Both the position numbers and the translations under genes were made by a program. The notes below the pieces were generated by a model. The model worked only from the letters and a program-made list of their open reading frames with translations. It did no database searches and was not told the origin of the DNA. From Streptacidiphilus fuscans (GTDB lineage Bacteria; Actinomycetota; Actinomycetes; Streptomycetales; Streptomycetaceae), in assembly GCF_015690355.1 (NCBI RefSeq), contig NZ_JADPRT010000001.1, positions 1 through 64,000 of the forward strand: a stretch of DNA of 64,000 nt. Reading direction: 5' to 3'. Of this stretch, positions 15,765-23,388 are shown one piece after another. Each line of letters starts with the position of its first letter. Within the stretch, counting starts at the first letter, position 1.

Positions 15765-16223
15765 TCAGGCGAAGTCGGTGGCCGGTTCGGTGGCGTAACG
15801 GCTCATCACCTCGATGGTCGACTCGGGGGTGAGCGGCCGTCCGCCGGCGATCATGTCGCGCAGGTCCCGGAAGTAGTCGACGTACAGGTCCGGGGTGAAG
15901 GTGTTCAGCAGCACCGTGGTGCCGTCGGTCGGGTTGGCGAAGGTGTGCGGCGCGCCGGGCGGGATCATGACCAGCGTTCCGGCGGGCGCGTCGTACACGG
16001 TCTCGCCGACGGTGAACCGGGCCGCGCCCGAGACGACGTAGAAGCCCTCGTCGTGGCGGGCGTGGCGGTGCTGCGGCGGGCCGTCGGTGTGGGGCGCGAG
16101 GGTGATCTCCCCGACGCCCAGGCGGTGTCCGGTCGTGGTGCCGTCCTCCAGGATCCGCATCACGGTCGGGCCGAGCCCGATCGACTCGCCGTCGTCCGGG
16201 CCCACCACTGAGACGTCTGTCAT
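15765..16223 (-). CDS. cupin-domain protein
   Basis: A 152-residue small-molecule cupin. The metal-binding motif 1 is PQHRHARHDEGFYVVSG and motif 2 is PPGAPHTFANP, both with the expected His/Glu ligands. Such proteins act as dioxygenases, isomerases or binding proteins. The open frame extends to 16361, but ATG 16223 follows a clear GGAGGTTCAG ribosome site. It is third in the five-gene operon. Two direct repeats lie 40-100 bases upstream and may drive a local promoter. Confidence 0.82.
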   Translation of the reverse strand: MTDVSVVGPDDGESIGLGPTVMRILEDGTTTGHRLGVGEITLAPHTDGPPQHRHARHDEGFYVVSGAARFTVGETVYDAPAGTLVMIPPGAPHTFANPTDGTTVLLNTFTPDLYVDYFRDLRDMIAGGRPLTPESTIEVMSRYATEPATDFA

Positions 16224-16261
16224 CTGAACCTCCAAAGAAGAGAGACTGCCCTTGTTGTGCG

Positions 16262-16324
16262 AGTTGACTCTCATAAGAGTATGCGCCGCTCGACTCGCTT
16301 CATGCAAGTGAACTCTCATAATGA
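16262..16324 (-). promoter_or_regulatory. two near-identical direct repeats before the cupin gene
   Basis: AGTTGACTCTCATAAGAGT (16262-16280) and AAGTGAACTCTCATAATGAG (16305-16324) share ACTCTCATAA and flanking bases. Each also contains an imperfect CTCATAATGAG-type dyad. They lie upstream of the cupin start on the minus strand and look like two binding sites for one regulator. Confidence 0.5.
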
Positions 16325-16347
16325 GCGGCGGTGTGGGAGGCGCGAGT

Positions 16348-16776
16348 TCAGTCCAAGGCACCGGTCTGCCGCAGCAGGCCGACCGCGTCGGCGACGGCCC
16401 AGTGCTCGGTCCACTTCCCGTCGCGGAAGCGGACCAGATCCATCACCCGGATCTCGATCGGGTTGCCGGACGGCGGGACGCCGAACCACGGCCCGGTGTG
16501 CCGGCCGCGGAACACCTTGTGGGTGGCCACCAGGTCACCGTCGCCCACGCAGTGCAGGACCTCGACCCGAAGGTGCGAGAAGGCCGTGTGCAGCGCTGCC
16601 ACGGTCTCGCCGACCCCGGCCCGGTCGTCGCGCTGGCCCGCCTCGACGGTGTGGTTGCGGAAGTCGGGCTGGACGAGGTCCTCGATGAGTTCCAGGCGAC
16701 CGTTCTCCTGGACCTGTTGGACGAACAGCAGCATGCGCCGCACGTTGGACTCGGACTCGGACTCCGGGCTGGTCAC
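16348..16776 (-). CDS. SnoaL-like (NTF2-fold) protein
   Basis: A 142-residue protein of the SnoaL/ester cyclase type. Marks are LVQPDFRNHTVEAGQRDDRA, the middle helix VAALHTAFSHLRVEVLHCVG and the end WFGVPPSGNPIEIRVMDLVR, then FRDGKWTEHWAVAD. GTG 16776 with an AGGAGAAACGC site is the start; the frame upstream is not coding. Relatives include aldol cyclases and hydroxylase-like enzymes of polyketide pathways and many of unknown role. It is second gene of the operon, after the SDR. Confidence 0.82.
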   Translation of the reverse strand: MTSPESESESNVRRMLLFVQQVQENGRLELIEDLVQPDFRNHTVEAGQRDDRAGVGETVAALHTAFSHLRVEVLHCVGDGDLVATHKVFRGRHTGPWFGVPPSGNPIEIRVMDLVRFRDGKWTEHWAVADAVGLLRQTGALD

Positions 16777-16823
16777 GCGTTTCTCCTTCTGTCGCAGCGA
16801 TCTGATCGCGGTGGGCTTGGTAG

Positions 16824-17621
16824 TCAGGCGTCGACGGCATGGTCGACGGCGTAGAGGTTGGTCTGGCCGTCGGACGCGGTCAGGCCGCCGTCCACGGGAA
16901 TGTGGGCTCCGTTCAGGTACGCGGCGTCGGGGCCGGCCAGGAACGCGATGACGGCGGCGACCTCGGCCGGTTCGCCCGCGCGGCCCATGGGCACGCGGTC
17001 GGCGAACCGCCGCTGCAGCGCGGTGCCCTCGGCCAGGGCGTCGCGGTAGTACGGGCGGCTGAGCGTGAGACCGGGGTGGACGGCGTTGACCCGGATCTGG
17101 CGGCCGTGATCCAGCGCCATCGAGTTGGTCAGGCTGGTCACGGCGCCCTTGGTCATGTTGTACGCGGCCTGGTTCCACTCACCGCGCAGCCCGGCCACCG
17201 ATCCAACGTTGACGATGCAGCCGCGCACGGCCTGCAGATGGGGCAGAGCGGCGCGCGAAGCGAAGAACACGCCGTCGATGTTGGTTGCGAGCATGGCCCG
17301 GTAGCTGTCGACGTCGATCTGGTCCACGGTGCCCGCGATCGCCACGCCCGCGTTGTTGACCAGCACGTCCAGCCGCCCGAACTGCTCGACCACCTCGTCG
17401 ATCACCGCGGTCACGGCCGCAGGGTCCGCGACGTCCGCGACCCGGGGATGCATGCGCCCCGCGTCCGCGCTCGACTGCGCGGTCTGCTTCAGCGTCGCCT
17501 CGGTGCGACCCACGAGCACGACGGTGTACCCGTCGGCGGCGAACCGGTGCGCGGTAGCGGCCCCGATACCCGTGCCGGCCCCCGTGATGACGGCCACGCG
17601 GCCGGAGAACTGTCGATCCAT
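16824..17621 (-). CDS. short-chain dehydrogenase/reductase
   Basis: A 265-residue classical SDR. The nucleotide-binding motif is TGAGTGIGAA (residues 11-20), followed by NNAG, the catalytic Ser in NVGSVAG and YNMTK (YxxxK); the end GAHIPVDGGLTA is typical. ATG 17621 has a GGGAAGGCGAAAG region upstream. It starts the five-gene operon and is divergent from the AraC regulator at 17787, which probably activates it. NAD or NADP preference and substrate cannot be told. Confidence 0.87.
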   Translation of the reverse strand: MDRQFSGRVAVITGAGTGIGAATAHRFAADGYTVVLVGRTEATLKQTAQSSADAGRMHPRVADVADPAAVTAVIDEVVEQFGRLDVLVNNAGVAIAGTVDQIDVDSYRAMLATNIDGVFFASRAALPHLQAVRGCIVNVGSVAGLRGEWNQAAYNMTKGAVTSLTNSMALDHGRQIRVNAVHPGLTLSRPYYRDALAEGTALQRRFADRVPMGRAGEPAEVAAVIAFLAGPDAAYLNGAHIPVDGGLTASDGQTNLYAVDHAVDA

Positions 17622-17786
17622 CAGTCTTTCGCCTTCCCATCCGTTCGCCCTGAACCGGGGATTGCCCCCACCAGTGAGGCTAGGAAGACTGGACAGGCGC
17701 GGGCTTGAACCAGAGCGCCAAGCGGACAGAACATCGGCGCCACGCCGACACGCACCGCGACCACGGACGTCAGGGGACCAACGGCG

Positions 17787-18788
17787 ATGGACACCACCGG
17801 ACCGGACACCGCCGACACACGCGGAGGGGCTCACCCGGACTCCCAGGCCCAGGACGGCACCGAGTCACGCGCGTTCGCCGCGTTCCGGCACGGGTGGGAG
17901 GCGGAGTTCGGTGCCACCGCCCCGCTGCCGGCGTTCAGCCCGGCCACGATGGGGGACTTCCGAGTCAAGAGCCGCGCGGTCAGGGTGGACGACGTGGCCA
18001 TCACCGACCTGCGCGGCGCGTCGGTCATCCGCACCGAGGGACCCCTGGGCGGGCCGGAGGACGTGGTGCGGCTGTACGTCGTCAAGCGTGGCGCCTGGAC
18101 CCTGGGCGGCCCGCACGACCGCAGCGAGCGGACCGTGTCGGCCGGGCAGTTCCTGCTGAAGCACGTCGGCAGGCAGTCGCACTTCGAGACCGTCGCGGAC
18201 ACGACGGCGAAGGTCCTGGTGCTCCCGACGCCCATGCTCACACCGCTGTTGGGGAACCGCGCCGTCGCGGGCCCGGCGGACGCGGCCGAGGTGCGCCTGC
18301 TCACCGCGCACACCAACATGCTCTACCAGACGATGCGCGACCTGGGCCCGGTCGGGGCGCAGGCCGCCCACAGCACGCTGATCGAGCTGGCCAAGGCAGT
18401 GGCCCGCAGCCGTTTCGACGACACCGAGCCGCTGCTGGCACCCGCCCTCGCCCAGGCGGCCAAGGACCTCGCCGACGGCCACCTGACCGACCCGGGGCTC
18501 TCCGCGGCGGTACTGGCACGGGAGTTGAACGTGTCCGTACGCACCCTGCAACGCGCGTTCGCCGCGACCGGCGAGTCGGTGGTCTCCTACGTCCGCCGGC
18601 GACGGCTGGAGGAAGCCCGGCTCGCGCTCGCGGCGCCGACCGGCCGCCTCAGTGTCTCGGAACTGGCCGCACACTGGCAGTTCGCGGACAGCAGCCACTT
18701 CATCCGCACTTTCAAGAAGCGCTACGGCAGCACGCCGAGTGAGTACGCCCGATCCCAGCAGTCGGCCGGTGCGCTGACCGGTCCGTGA
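17787..18788 (+). CDS. AraC-family regulator
   Basis: A 333-residue protein. The N-terminal 215 residues resemble the AraC-binding-like domain (VRLYVVKRGAWTLGGP). The C-terminal 100 residues carry two helix-turn-helices: SAAVLARELNVSVRTLQRAF and VSELAAHWQFADSSHFIRTF, followed by KKRYGSTPSEY. ATG 17787 sits about 165 bases from the divergent SDR start. It is the likely activator of the SDR-SnoaL-cupin-hydrolase-MFS operon. Confidence 0.87.
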   Translation: MDTTGPDTADTRGGAHPDSQAQDGTESRAFAAFRHGWEAEFGATAPLPAFSPATMGDFRVKSRAVRVDDVAITDLRGASVIRTEGPLGGPEDVVRLYVVKRGAWTLGGPHDRSERTVSAGQFLLKHVGRQSHFETVADTTAKVLVLPTPMLTPLLGNRAVAGPADAAEVRLLTAHTNMLYQTMRDLGPVGAQAAHSTLIELAKAVARSRFDDTEPLLAPALAQAAKDLADGHLTDPGLSAAVLARELNVSVRTLQRAFAATGESVVSYVRRRRLEEARLALAAPTGRLSVSELAAHWQFADSSHFIRTFKKRYGSTPSEYARSQQSAGALTGP

Positions 18789-18840
18789 GGCACACGGCCA
18801 ACTACCCGCTCGACGGGCGGGCCCAGTCGCACGTGCACGG

Positions 18841-20010
18841 CTACCACCGGGAACGAAGGGTGCGCAGGCCGGTGCGGATCTCGCTGACCAGGATCTCGGG
18901 CTGTTCCAGGGCTGCGAAGTGCCCGCCCTTGTCGGCCTCGCCGTAGTGGATCAGATTGCTGTAGGTGTCTTCGATCCAGCTTCGCGGCACGCGTGGAATG
19001 TCCCTCGGGAAGACGGTCACCGCGACCGGAAGCGTCAGCTTCGGGCCGGCGAAGGTGAGCGCTCTGTTCTCCCAGTAGATGCGGCCGGACGATGCCGCGC
19101 TGTTGGTGAACCAGTAGAGGGATATCGCGTCGAGCATGTCGTCCATGCCGATGGCGTCCTCGGCGAGCCCGTGGTTGTCGGTCTTGGACTGGAACTTCTC
19201 GTAGATCCAGGCTGCTTGACCGGCGGGGGAGTCCGCCAGGGCGAATCCGACGGTCTCCGGCTTCGTGCCCTGAAGGTGATTCGACCCACCGAGATCGCCG
19301 CTGTAGCGGGCCAAGGTCTCCACGGCGTCGCGCTGTTCGGGCGTCAAGGTGTCGGGTATCTGTGCGGGAAAGGCGTACTGGGTGTTCAGATGAATTCCGA
19401 GCAGCCCCTCGGGTTGCACGACTCCGAGGGCGGTGGTGACGACGGCGCCCCAATCGCCGCCTTGCGCGGCCCATCTCGTGTAGCCGAGCCGCTTCATCAG
19501 CTCCGCCCACGCGCTGGCGATGCGCGCCACGGTCCACCCGGTCTCGGTGGGCTTCTGGGAGAACCCGAACCCGGGGAGCGACGGGACGACGACGTCGAAC
19601 GAATCGGCGGCGTCTCCTCCGAACGAGACCGGATCGGTCAGCGGGCCGATCAGCTTCAGGAAATCGACGATCGAGCCGGGCCATCCGTGCGTGAGGATCA
19701 GCGGCATCGCGTCGGGGTTCTCGGACCTGACGTGGATGAAGTGGATGTCCAGCCCGTCGATCTCGGTCAGGAATTGGGGGAACCGATTGAGCTCGGACTC
19801 GAAGCGCCGCCAGTCGTAGCCGCGTTCCCAGTAGTCCACCAGCGATCGGGCGTTCTCCACCCGAACGCCTTGCGACCAGTCGCCCACCGTTTCCGGATCC
19901 GGCCATCGGGTGCTGGCCAGTCGCCGCTTCACGTCGGCGATCTCCGCGTCCGGGATCGAGACGGTGAACGGGCGGACGAGGGTCGAGGTCGGCGGCGTCG
20001 GTGCGGTCAT
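18841..20010 (-). CDS. epoxide hydrolase, EHN-type
   Basis: A 389-residue alpha/beta hydrolase with the epoxide hydrolase N-terminal region (FTVSIPDAEIADVKRRLAST, then RWPDPE). The oxyanion motif is HGWPGSI, the nucleophile Asp is in QGGDWGAVV near residue 177, and the C-terminal His is in GEADKGGHFAALEQPE. It would open epoxides to diols. ATG 20010 follows an AGGAGAAGGCA site. It is divergent from the TetR gene at 20132 and shares three operator copies with it. Confidence 0.88.
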   Translation of the reverse strand: MTAPTPPTSTLVRPFTVSIPDAEIADVKRRLASTRWPDPETVGDWSQGVRVENARSLVDYWERGYDWRRFESELNRFPQFLTEIDGLDIHFIHVRSENPDAMPLILTHGWPGSIVDFLKLIGPLTDPVSFGGDAADSFDVVVPSLPGFGFSQKPTETGWTVARIASAWAELMKRLGYTRWAAQGGDWGAVVTTALGVVQPEGLLGIHLNTQYAFPAQIPDTLTPEQRDAVETLARYSGDLGGSNHLQGTKPETVGFALADSPAGQAAWIYEKFQSKTDNHGLAEDAIGMDDMLDAISLYWFTNSAASSGRIYWENRALTFAGPKLTLPVAVTVFPRDIPRVPRSWIEDTYSNLIHYGEADKGGHFAALEQPEILVSEIRTGLRTLRSRW

Positions 20011-20057
20011 TGCCTTCTCCTCTGCTCCTGAGCTGTGAAGCACGGCGCAACGCTCCA

Positions 20058-20121
20058 TTGCACAGTGGTGTGCATATTGCACAGTGGTGTGCAGCGTACT
20101 TCGCTGCACACCACTGTGCAA
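20058..20121 (+). promoter_or_regulatory. three copies of a TGCACA-N4-TGTGCA operator
   Basis: TTGCACAGTGGTGTGCA occurs at 20058-20074 and again at 20077-20093, and its exact reverse complement at 20105-20121. Each copy is a dyad TGCACA-GTGG-TGTGCA. They fill the region between the epoxide hydrolase and TetR starts and are very likely the repressor's binding sites. Confidence 0.85.
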
Positions 20122-20131
20122 CACTGGTGTC

Positions 20132-20731
20132 GTGCCTACCGAGTCCTCCCGCGCGCGCTCGACGAACGAGACGCGCGAGCGCATCCTCGACGTCGCCCTC
20201 GACGTGCTGGGAGAGAACCCCGACGCCGGAATGGGCGACATCGCCTCCGCTGCCGGCGTCGTCCGTCGCACGGTCTACGGCCACTTCCCCTCGCGCCTCG
20301 ACCTGGTGCGGACGCTCACGGAGCGGGCCGTCGCCGAGATGACAGCCGTGCTCGGCGACGTCAACGCCTCCGACGCGGAAGCGGACGCGGCGTGGGTCGA
20401 ATTCGTCGCCCGCGTCTGGCCGGTGGCGCACCGGTACCGGGTGCTGCTGGCGCTACGCCGTGGCGAGTACGGCGAGGCGATCCACAGCCTGCTCGGCCCG
20501 GTCGACGAGCTCCTCGCCGACCTCGTGCAACGCGGCCAGGACAGCGACGTGTTCGCCCGGCACCTGCCGGCGGGCACCCTGAGCCAGGTCGCCTACGGCG
20601 TCGTGTTCGCCATCGCGGACAGCGACCTGTCGAACGGGACCCTCGGCGCCCGGGCGGCGACGATCACGAGCCTGCTGATGCTGGGCGTTCCCGAGTCGCG
20701 CGCGATCGTACTCGTGGGCGACCGGCCCTGA
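20132..20731 (+). CDS. TetR-family repressor
   Basis: A 199-residue protein with the DNA-binding region at residues 12-58 (RERILDVALDVLGENPDAGM, then SAAGVVRRTVYGHFPSRLDL). GTG 20132 is the likely start; the frame upstream runs through the operator repeats and is not coding. It lies next to the epoxide hydrolase and probably represses both through the three TGCACA-N4-TGTGCA sites. The inducer may be an epoxide or a related xenobiotic, which is inference. Confidence 0.87.
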   Translation: MPTESSRARSTNETRERILDVALDVLGENPDAGMGDIASAAGVVRRTVYGHFPSRLDLVRTLTERAVAEMTAVLGDVNASDAEADAAWVEFVARVWPVAHRYRVLLALRRGEYGEAIHSLLGPVDELLADLVQRGQDSDVFARHLPAGTLSQVAYGVVFAIADSDLSNGTLGARAATITSLLMLGVPESRAIVLVGDRP

Positions 20732-20751
20732 CCCGGCCGTCCCGGAGCGCG

Positions 20752-21153
20752 TCAGCCGATCATTGCCTGGGCGACCTGCCAGGAGTCCTCGAACATGTAG
20801 TAGCGGCTGATGCGGCCCTCGTGATCGACGACGATGTCGATGGCGAAGGGCGTGTCGATCACCTTGCCGGTCGAACGGACGACGACCCGTGCCCGTCCGA
20901 TGAGGACCGCGTTCGGGCCGTCGACGACCATGCGCTCGATGTCGAAGAGTTCGCGGTCGGTGTGCGCGCTGATCGTCTCGAAGAACTCCGGGATGTTCTC
21001 GACGGTGCGACGCCCCACCCACGGGACGATGGCCGGGTCGCCGGGGATCTCCCAAACGGCGTCGTGCGCGAACAGCTTGACGGCGCCTTCGATGTCGCCC
21101 GCTGTGATGCGCTTGAGGAGTTCGTCCACCACGCTGCGCGTGTTCTCGCTCAT
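20752..21153 (-). CDS. SnoaL-like (NTF2-fold) protein
   Basis: A 133-residue protein with the SnoaL/DUF4440 pattern: LLKRITAGDIEGAVKLFAHD, AVWEIPGDPAIVPWVGRRTV and DEGRISRYYMFEDSW-like ending (DHEGRISRYYMFEDSW). The cone-shaped fold binds small hydrophobic ligands; relatives include isomerases and dehydratases. ATG 21153 has an AGAGGTCAGC site. It is convergent with the TetR gene. A GATGTAAC-N7-GTTACATC dyad about 50 bases upstream links it to the Rrf2 gene at 21287-21718. Confidence 0.83.
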   Translation of the reverse strand: MSENTRSVVDELLKRITAGDIEGAVKLFAHDAVWEIPGDPAIVPWVGRRTVENIPEFFETISAHTDRELFDIERMVVDGPNAVLIGRARVVVRSTGKVIDTPFAIDIVVDHEGRISRYYMFEDSWQVAQAMIG

Positions 21154-21202
21154 GTGCTGACCTCTCTTCGCCGAACGGGGTTGTCCGGCCTTTCGAAGCG
21201 GT

Positions 21203-21225
21203 GATGTAACATTATTAGTTACATC
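21203..21225 (-). promoter_or_regulatory. Rrf2-type operator, site 1
   Basis: A perfect dyad: GATGTAAC (21203-21210), seven bases, GTTACATC (21218-21225). It lies upstream of the SnoaL-like gene. The same core spacing occurs before the Rrf2 gene at 21738. Confidence 0.7.
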
Positions 21226-21286
21226 AATGGGTAGGCGGAGGCTCGGGCGGTGAGGCCCCGCAGGCGGGCCCTGCGTTCCGCGTCCG

Positions 21287-21718
21287 CTAGTGGGCGGCGA
21301 GCACGTCGCGCAGCAGGGCCTCAAGCGTCACCTTGGCCAGTTCGCTGCGCACGGCCCCCTCGACCCCGTCATAGACCGTGCGCATCGCCGGCTGGATCCC
21401 GGATCCCACCACGCACTCCGGGTCCGGGGTCGCGGGATGCATGGCGAACAGCGGGCTCGGACCGACGACGTCGTAGACGTCCAGCAGGGTGATGGAGGCC
21501 AGGTCGCGACTGAGCATCCAGCCCGCGCCCGCGCCCCGCCGGGACTGACACAGCCCCGCCTGCTGCAACTGCGCAAGCAGTCGGCGAATGGCCACCGGGT
21601 TCGTGTTCACGCTCGTGGCGATCTGCTCCGAGGTCGCGACCTCGTTTCCGCGACGCTGATACAGCCCTATCCAGATCAAGGCGTGCGCGGCGATCGTCAT
21701 CCTGCTGTTGGCGCTCAT
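21287..21718 (-). CDS. Rrf2-family regulator
   Basis: A 143-residue protein with the Rrf2 winged helix: MTIAAHALIWIGLYQRRGNE, SEQIATSVNTNPVAIRRLLA and GLCQSRRGAGAGWMLSRDLA. The three-Cys iron-sulfur cluster set of IscR/NsrR is absent; only two Cys are present, so it is of the YwnA/cluster-free type that may sense thiol oxidation or a ligand. It probably represses itself and the SnoaL gene through the paired GTAAC-N7-GTTAC sites. Confidence 0.85.
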   Translation of the reverse strand: MSANSRMTIAAHALIWIGLYQRRGNEVATSEQIATSVNTNPVAIRRLLAQLQQAGLCQSRRGAGAGWMLSRDLASITLLDVYDVVGPSPLFAMHPATPDPECVVGSGIQPAMRTVYDGVEGAVRSELAKVTLEALLRDVLAAH

Positions 21719-21737
21719 CAGTCCCTCCCTCCACCTT

Positions 21738-21757
21738 GATGTAACAGTAAGTGTTAC
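21738..21757 (-). promoter_or_regulatory. Rrf2-type operator, site 2
   Basis: GATGTAAC (21738-21745), seven bases, GTTAC (21753-21757), the same core and spacing as site 1, about 20 bases upstream of the Rrf2 start codon. This supports autoregulation. Confidence 0.7.
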
Positions 21758-22054
21758 GACGGCGTCGCGTCAAGCTCAGACGTCACTGCGGTGATTGCGT
21801 TCGTATCGGTTCGGGAGAGGGCTGGGTGGAACGGATCGGATCCACCTGCCGGCACTGTCCGCCTGCCTGTCTGTGGCCCGCCGGGCACGGCGTCATGCGC
21901 CGCCCACCAGACGAGAAGCAGCGCGCACTCCCCTCCTGCCGCTGCCGGCCCGCGCCACCGACGACGACCGGCCCCTGCTCGTGTGCCTGGCCGGGAACAC
22001 GTCTCCCCGCGCGTCTTCGCGGCGTCCGTCAACTCATCTCGGCCTGACGCAAGA
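21758..22054. other. intergenic stretch without a supported gene
   Basis: About 300 bases between the Rrf2 promoter and the end of the HxlR gene. Short frames on both strands are Arg/Pro-rich and lack coding bias. No strong repeat or RNA structure is evident. Confidence 0.4.
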
Positions 22055-22450
22055 TCAATGATCGGCCAGGTACCGGCGGTTCACGCCGCCGCTCTGCGGC
22101 AGCCGTCGGGTGATCCGGTCGAACAGCTCCGTGAGCGGCTCGCTCACCTCGCGGCCGAACTCGGTCAGGCCGTAGGTGACCTGAGGTGGCGTGGTCGGCT
22201 CGACCTTCCGCCAGACCAAGTCGTCCTGGACCAGTGCCCGCAGGGTCTGGGCGAGCATCTTCTCGCTGATGCCGCGGATGCTCTCGCGCAGCTCGAAGAA
22301 GCGCAGGTCGTTGCTCCGCAGGGAGATCAGTACCCAGACGCCCCACCTGCTGGTGACGTGGTCGACCACGCCGCGCGCGGGGCAGTCGGTGTGAAGCACG
22401 TCATACCGGCTGCCCCCTTCGGCCTCTCTGTCCTGCAGCCCTCCCACCAT
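22055..22450 (-). CDS. HxlR-family regulator
   Basis: A 131-residue winged-helix protein with the HxlR pattern: DCPARGVVDHVTSRWGVWVL, RFFELRESIRGISEKMLAQT and YGLTEFGREVSEPL. The single Cys near residue 23 is in the place where redox-sensing members carry a reactive Cys. It is divergent from the NmrA-type gene at 22543, the usual regulator/target pairing for this family. Confidence 0.85.
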   Translation of the reverse strand: MVGGLQDREAEGGSRYDVLHTDCPARGVVDHVTSRWGVWVLISLRSNDLRFFELRESIRGISEKMLAQTLRALVQDDLVWRKVEPTTPPQVTYGLTEFGREVSEPLTELFDRITRRLPQSGGVNRRYLADH

Positions 22451-22460
22451 GCCATGAGCT

Positions 22461-22472
22461 TACCTTCAGGTA
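22461..22472 (+). promoter_or_regulatory. HxlR operator candidate
   Basis: The dyad TACCTTCAGGTA lies 11 bases from the HxlR start and 70 bases before the NmrA start. HxlR proteins often bind such TACC-containing dyads in the shared intergenic region. Confidence 0.45.
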
Positions 22473-22542
22473 TGTCCTTACGAGAAGTTAGCTCTTCCTC
22501 CTAACGTCGAAGCCACCGAGGACATCTGACGAGGAGTCGAAC

Positions 22543-23382
22543 ATGATCGTGGTGACCGGAGCGACCGGGAACATCGGCCGACCGCTGACGCAGGCGCTGA
22601 CCGAGGCGGGGCAGCAGGTGACGGCGGTGTCGCGGCACGCGGCGGCGGTGCCGAACGGCGTCCGCCATCTGGCAGCCGACCTGACCAGGCCGGCCGCGCT
22701 CAAGCCCGCGCTGGCCGGGGCGAAGGCGCTCTTCCTGCTGCTCTCCGGCGACTTGCATGCCGCCGACCACAACCCGGCCGACCTCATCGGCGATGCCGCG
22801 GCCGCCGGGGTTCGGCGGGTCGTGCTGCTCTCCAGCCAGGGCGTGGTGACCAGGCCCTTCGGGCCGACGCGGATCGCGATGCGCCAACTTGGGGACACGC
22901 TACGGGAATCCGGTATGGAGTGGGCGATCCTGCAGCCCGGCGGCTTTGCCTCCAACGCTCTGTGGTGGACCGAGTCCGTCCGTACGCAGGGACTCGTCGC
23001 CGCGCCCTTCGGCGATGTCGGCGTGCCGATCGTCGACCCGGCGGACATCGCGGCGGTCGCGGCGGCCTGCCTGCTGGACGACCGGCACGCAGGCGGCGTG
23101 TACCAGCTGACCGGCCCCGAGCTGATCACGCCGCGCCAGCAGGCCGCCGCGATCGCCGACGCGCTGGGCACGCCCGTCCGGTTCCACGAGCTCACCCGCG
23201 CCGAGGCCAAGGCGGCCATGAGCCAGGCCATGCCCGCGGAGCTCGCCGACGACACCCTGGACATCCTCGGCGCACCGAACCCGGCCGAACTGCGCATCAG
23301 CCCGGACATCCAGCGGGTCCTGGACCGCGCCCCGCACCCCTTCTCCACCTGGGCCGCCCGCAACGTCGCCGCTTTCCGCTAG
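22543..23382 (+). CDS. NmrA-like NAD(P)-binding reductase
   Basis: A 279-residue atypical SDR. The N-terminus MIVVTGATGNIGRPLTQAL holds the GxxGxxG dinucleotide motif, followed by VRRVVLLSSQGV and the substrate region LQPGGFASNALWW. Members act as NAD(P)H:quinone reductase-like enzymes (QorB type) or redox sensors. GAGGAGTCGAAC provides the ribosome site. It is divergent from the HxlR gene, which probably controls it in response to quinones or aldehydes. Confidence 0.84.
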   Translation: MIVVTGATGNIGRPLTQALTEAGQQVTAVSRHAAAVPNGVRHLAADLTRPAALKPALAGAKALFLLLSGDLHAADHNPADLIGDAAAAGVRRVVLLSSQGVVTRPFGPTRIAMRQLGDTLRESGMEWAILQPGGFASNALWWTESVRTQGLVAAPFGDVGVPIVDPADIAAVAAACLLDDRHAGGVYQLTGPELITPRQQAAAIADALGTPVRFHELTRAEAKAAMSQAMPAELADDTLDILGAPNPAELRISPDIQRVLDRAPHPFSTWAARNVAAFR

Positions 23383-23388
23383 GCACGG

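Noticed and set aside
13320..18788. The SDR-SnoaL-cupin operon as part of an aromatic polyketide biosynthetic cluster.
   Set aside because: No ketosynthase, acyl carrier protein or other core enzyme is present in the window.
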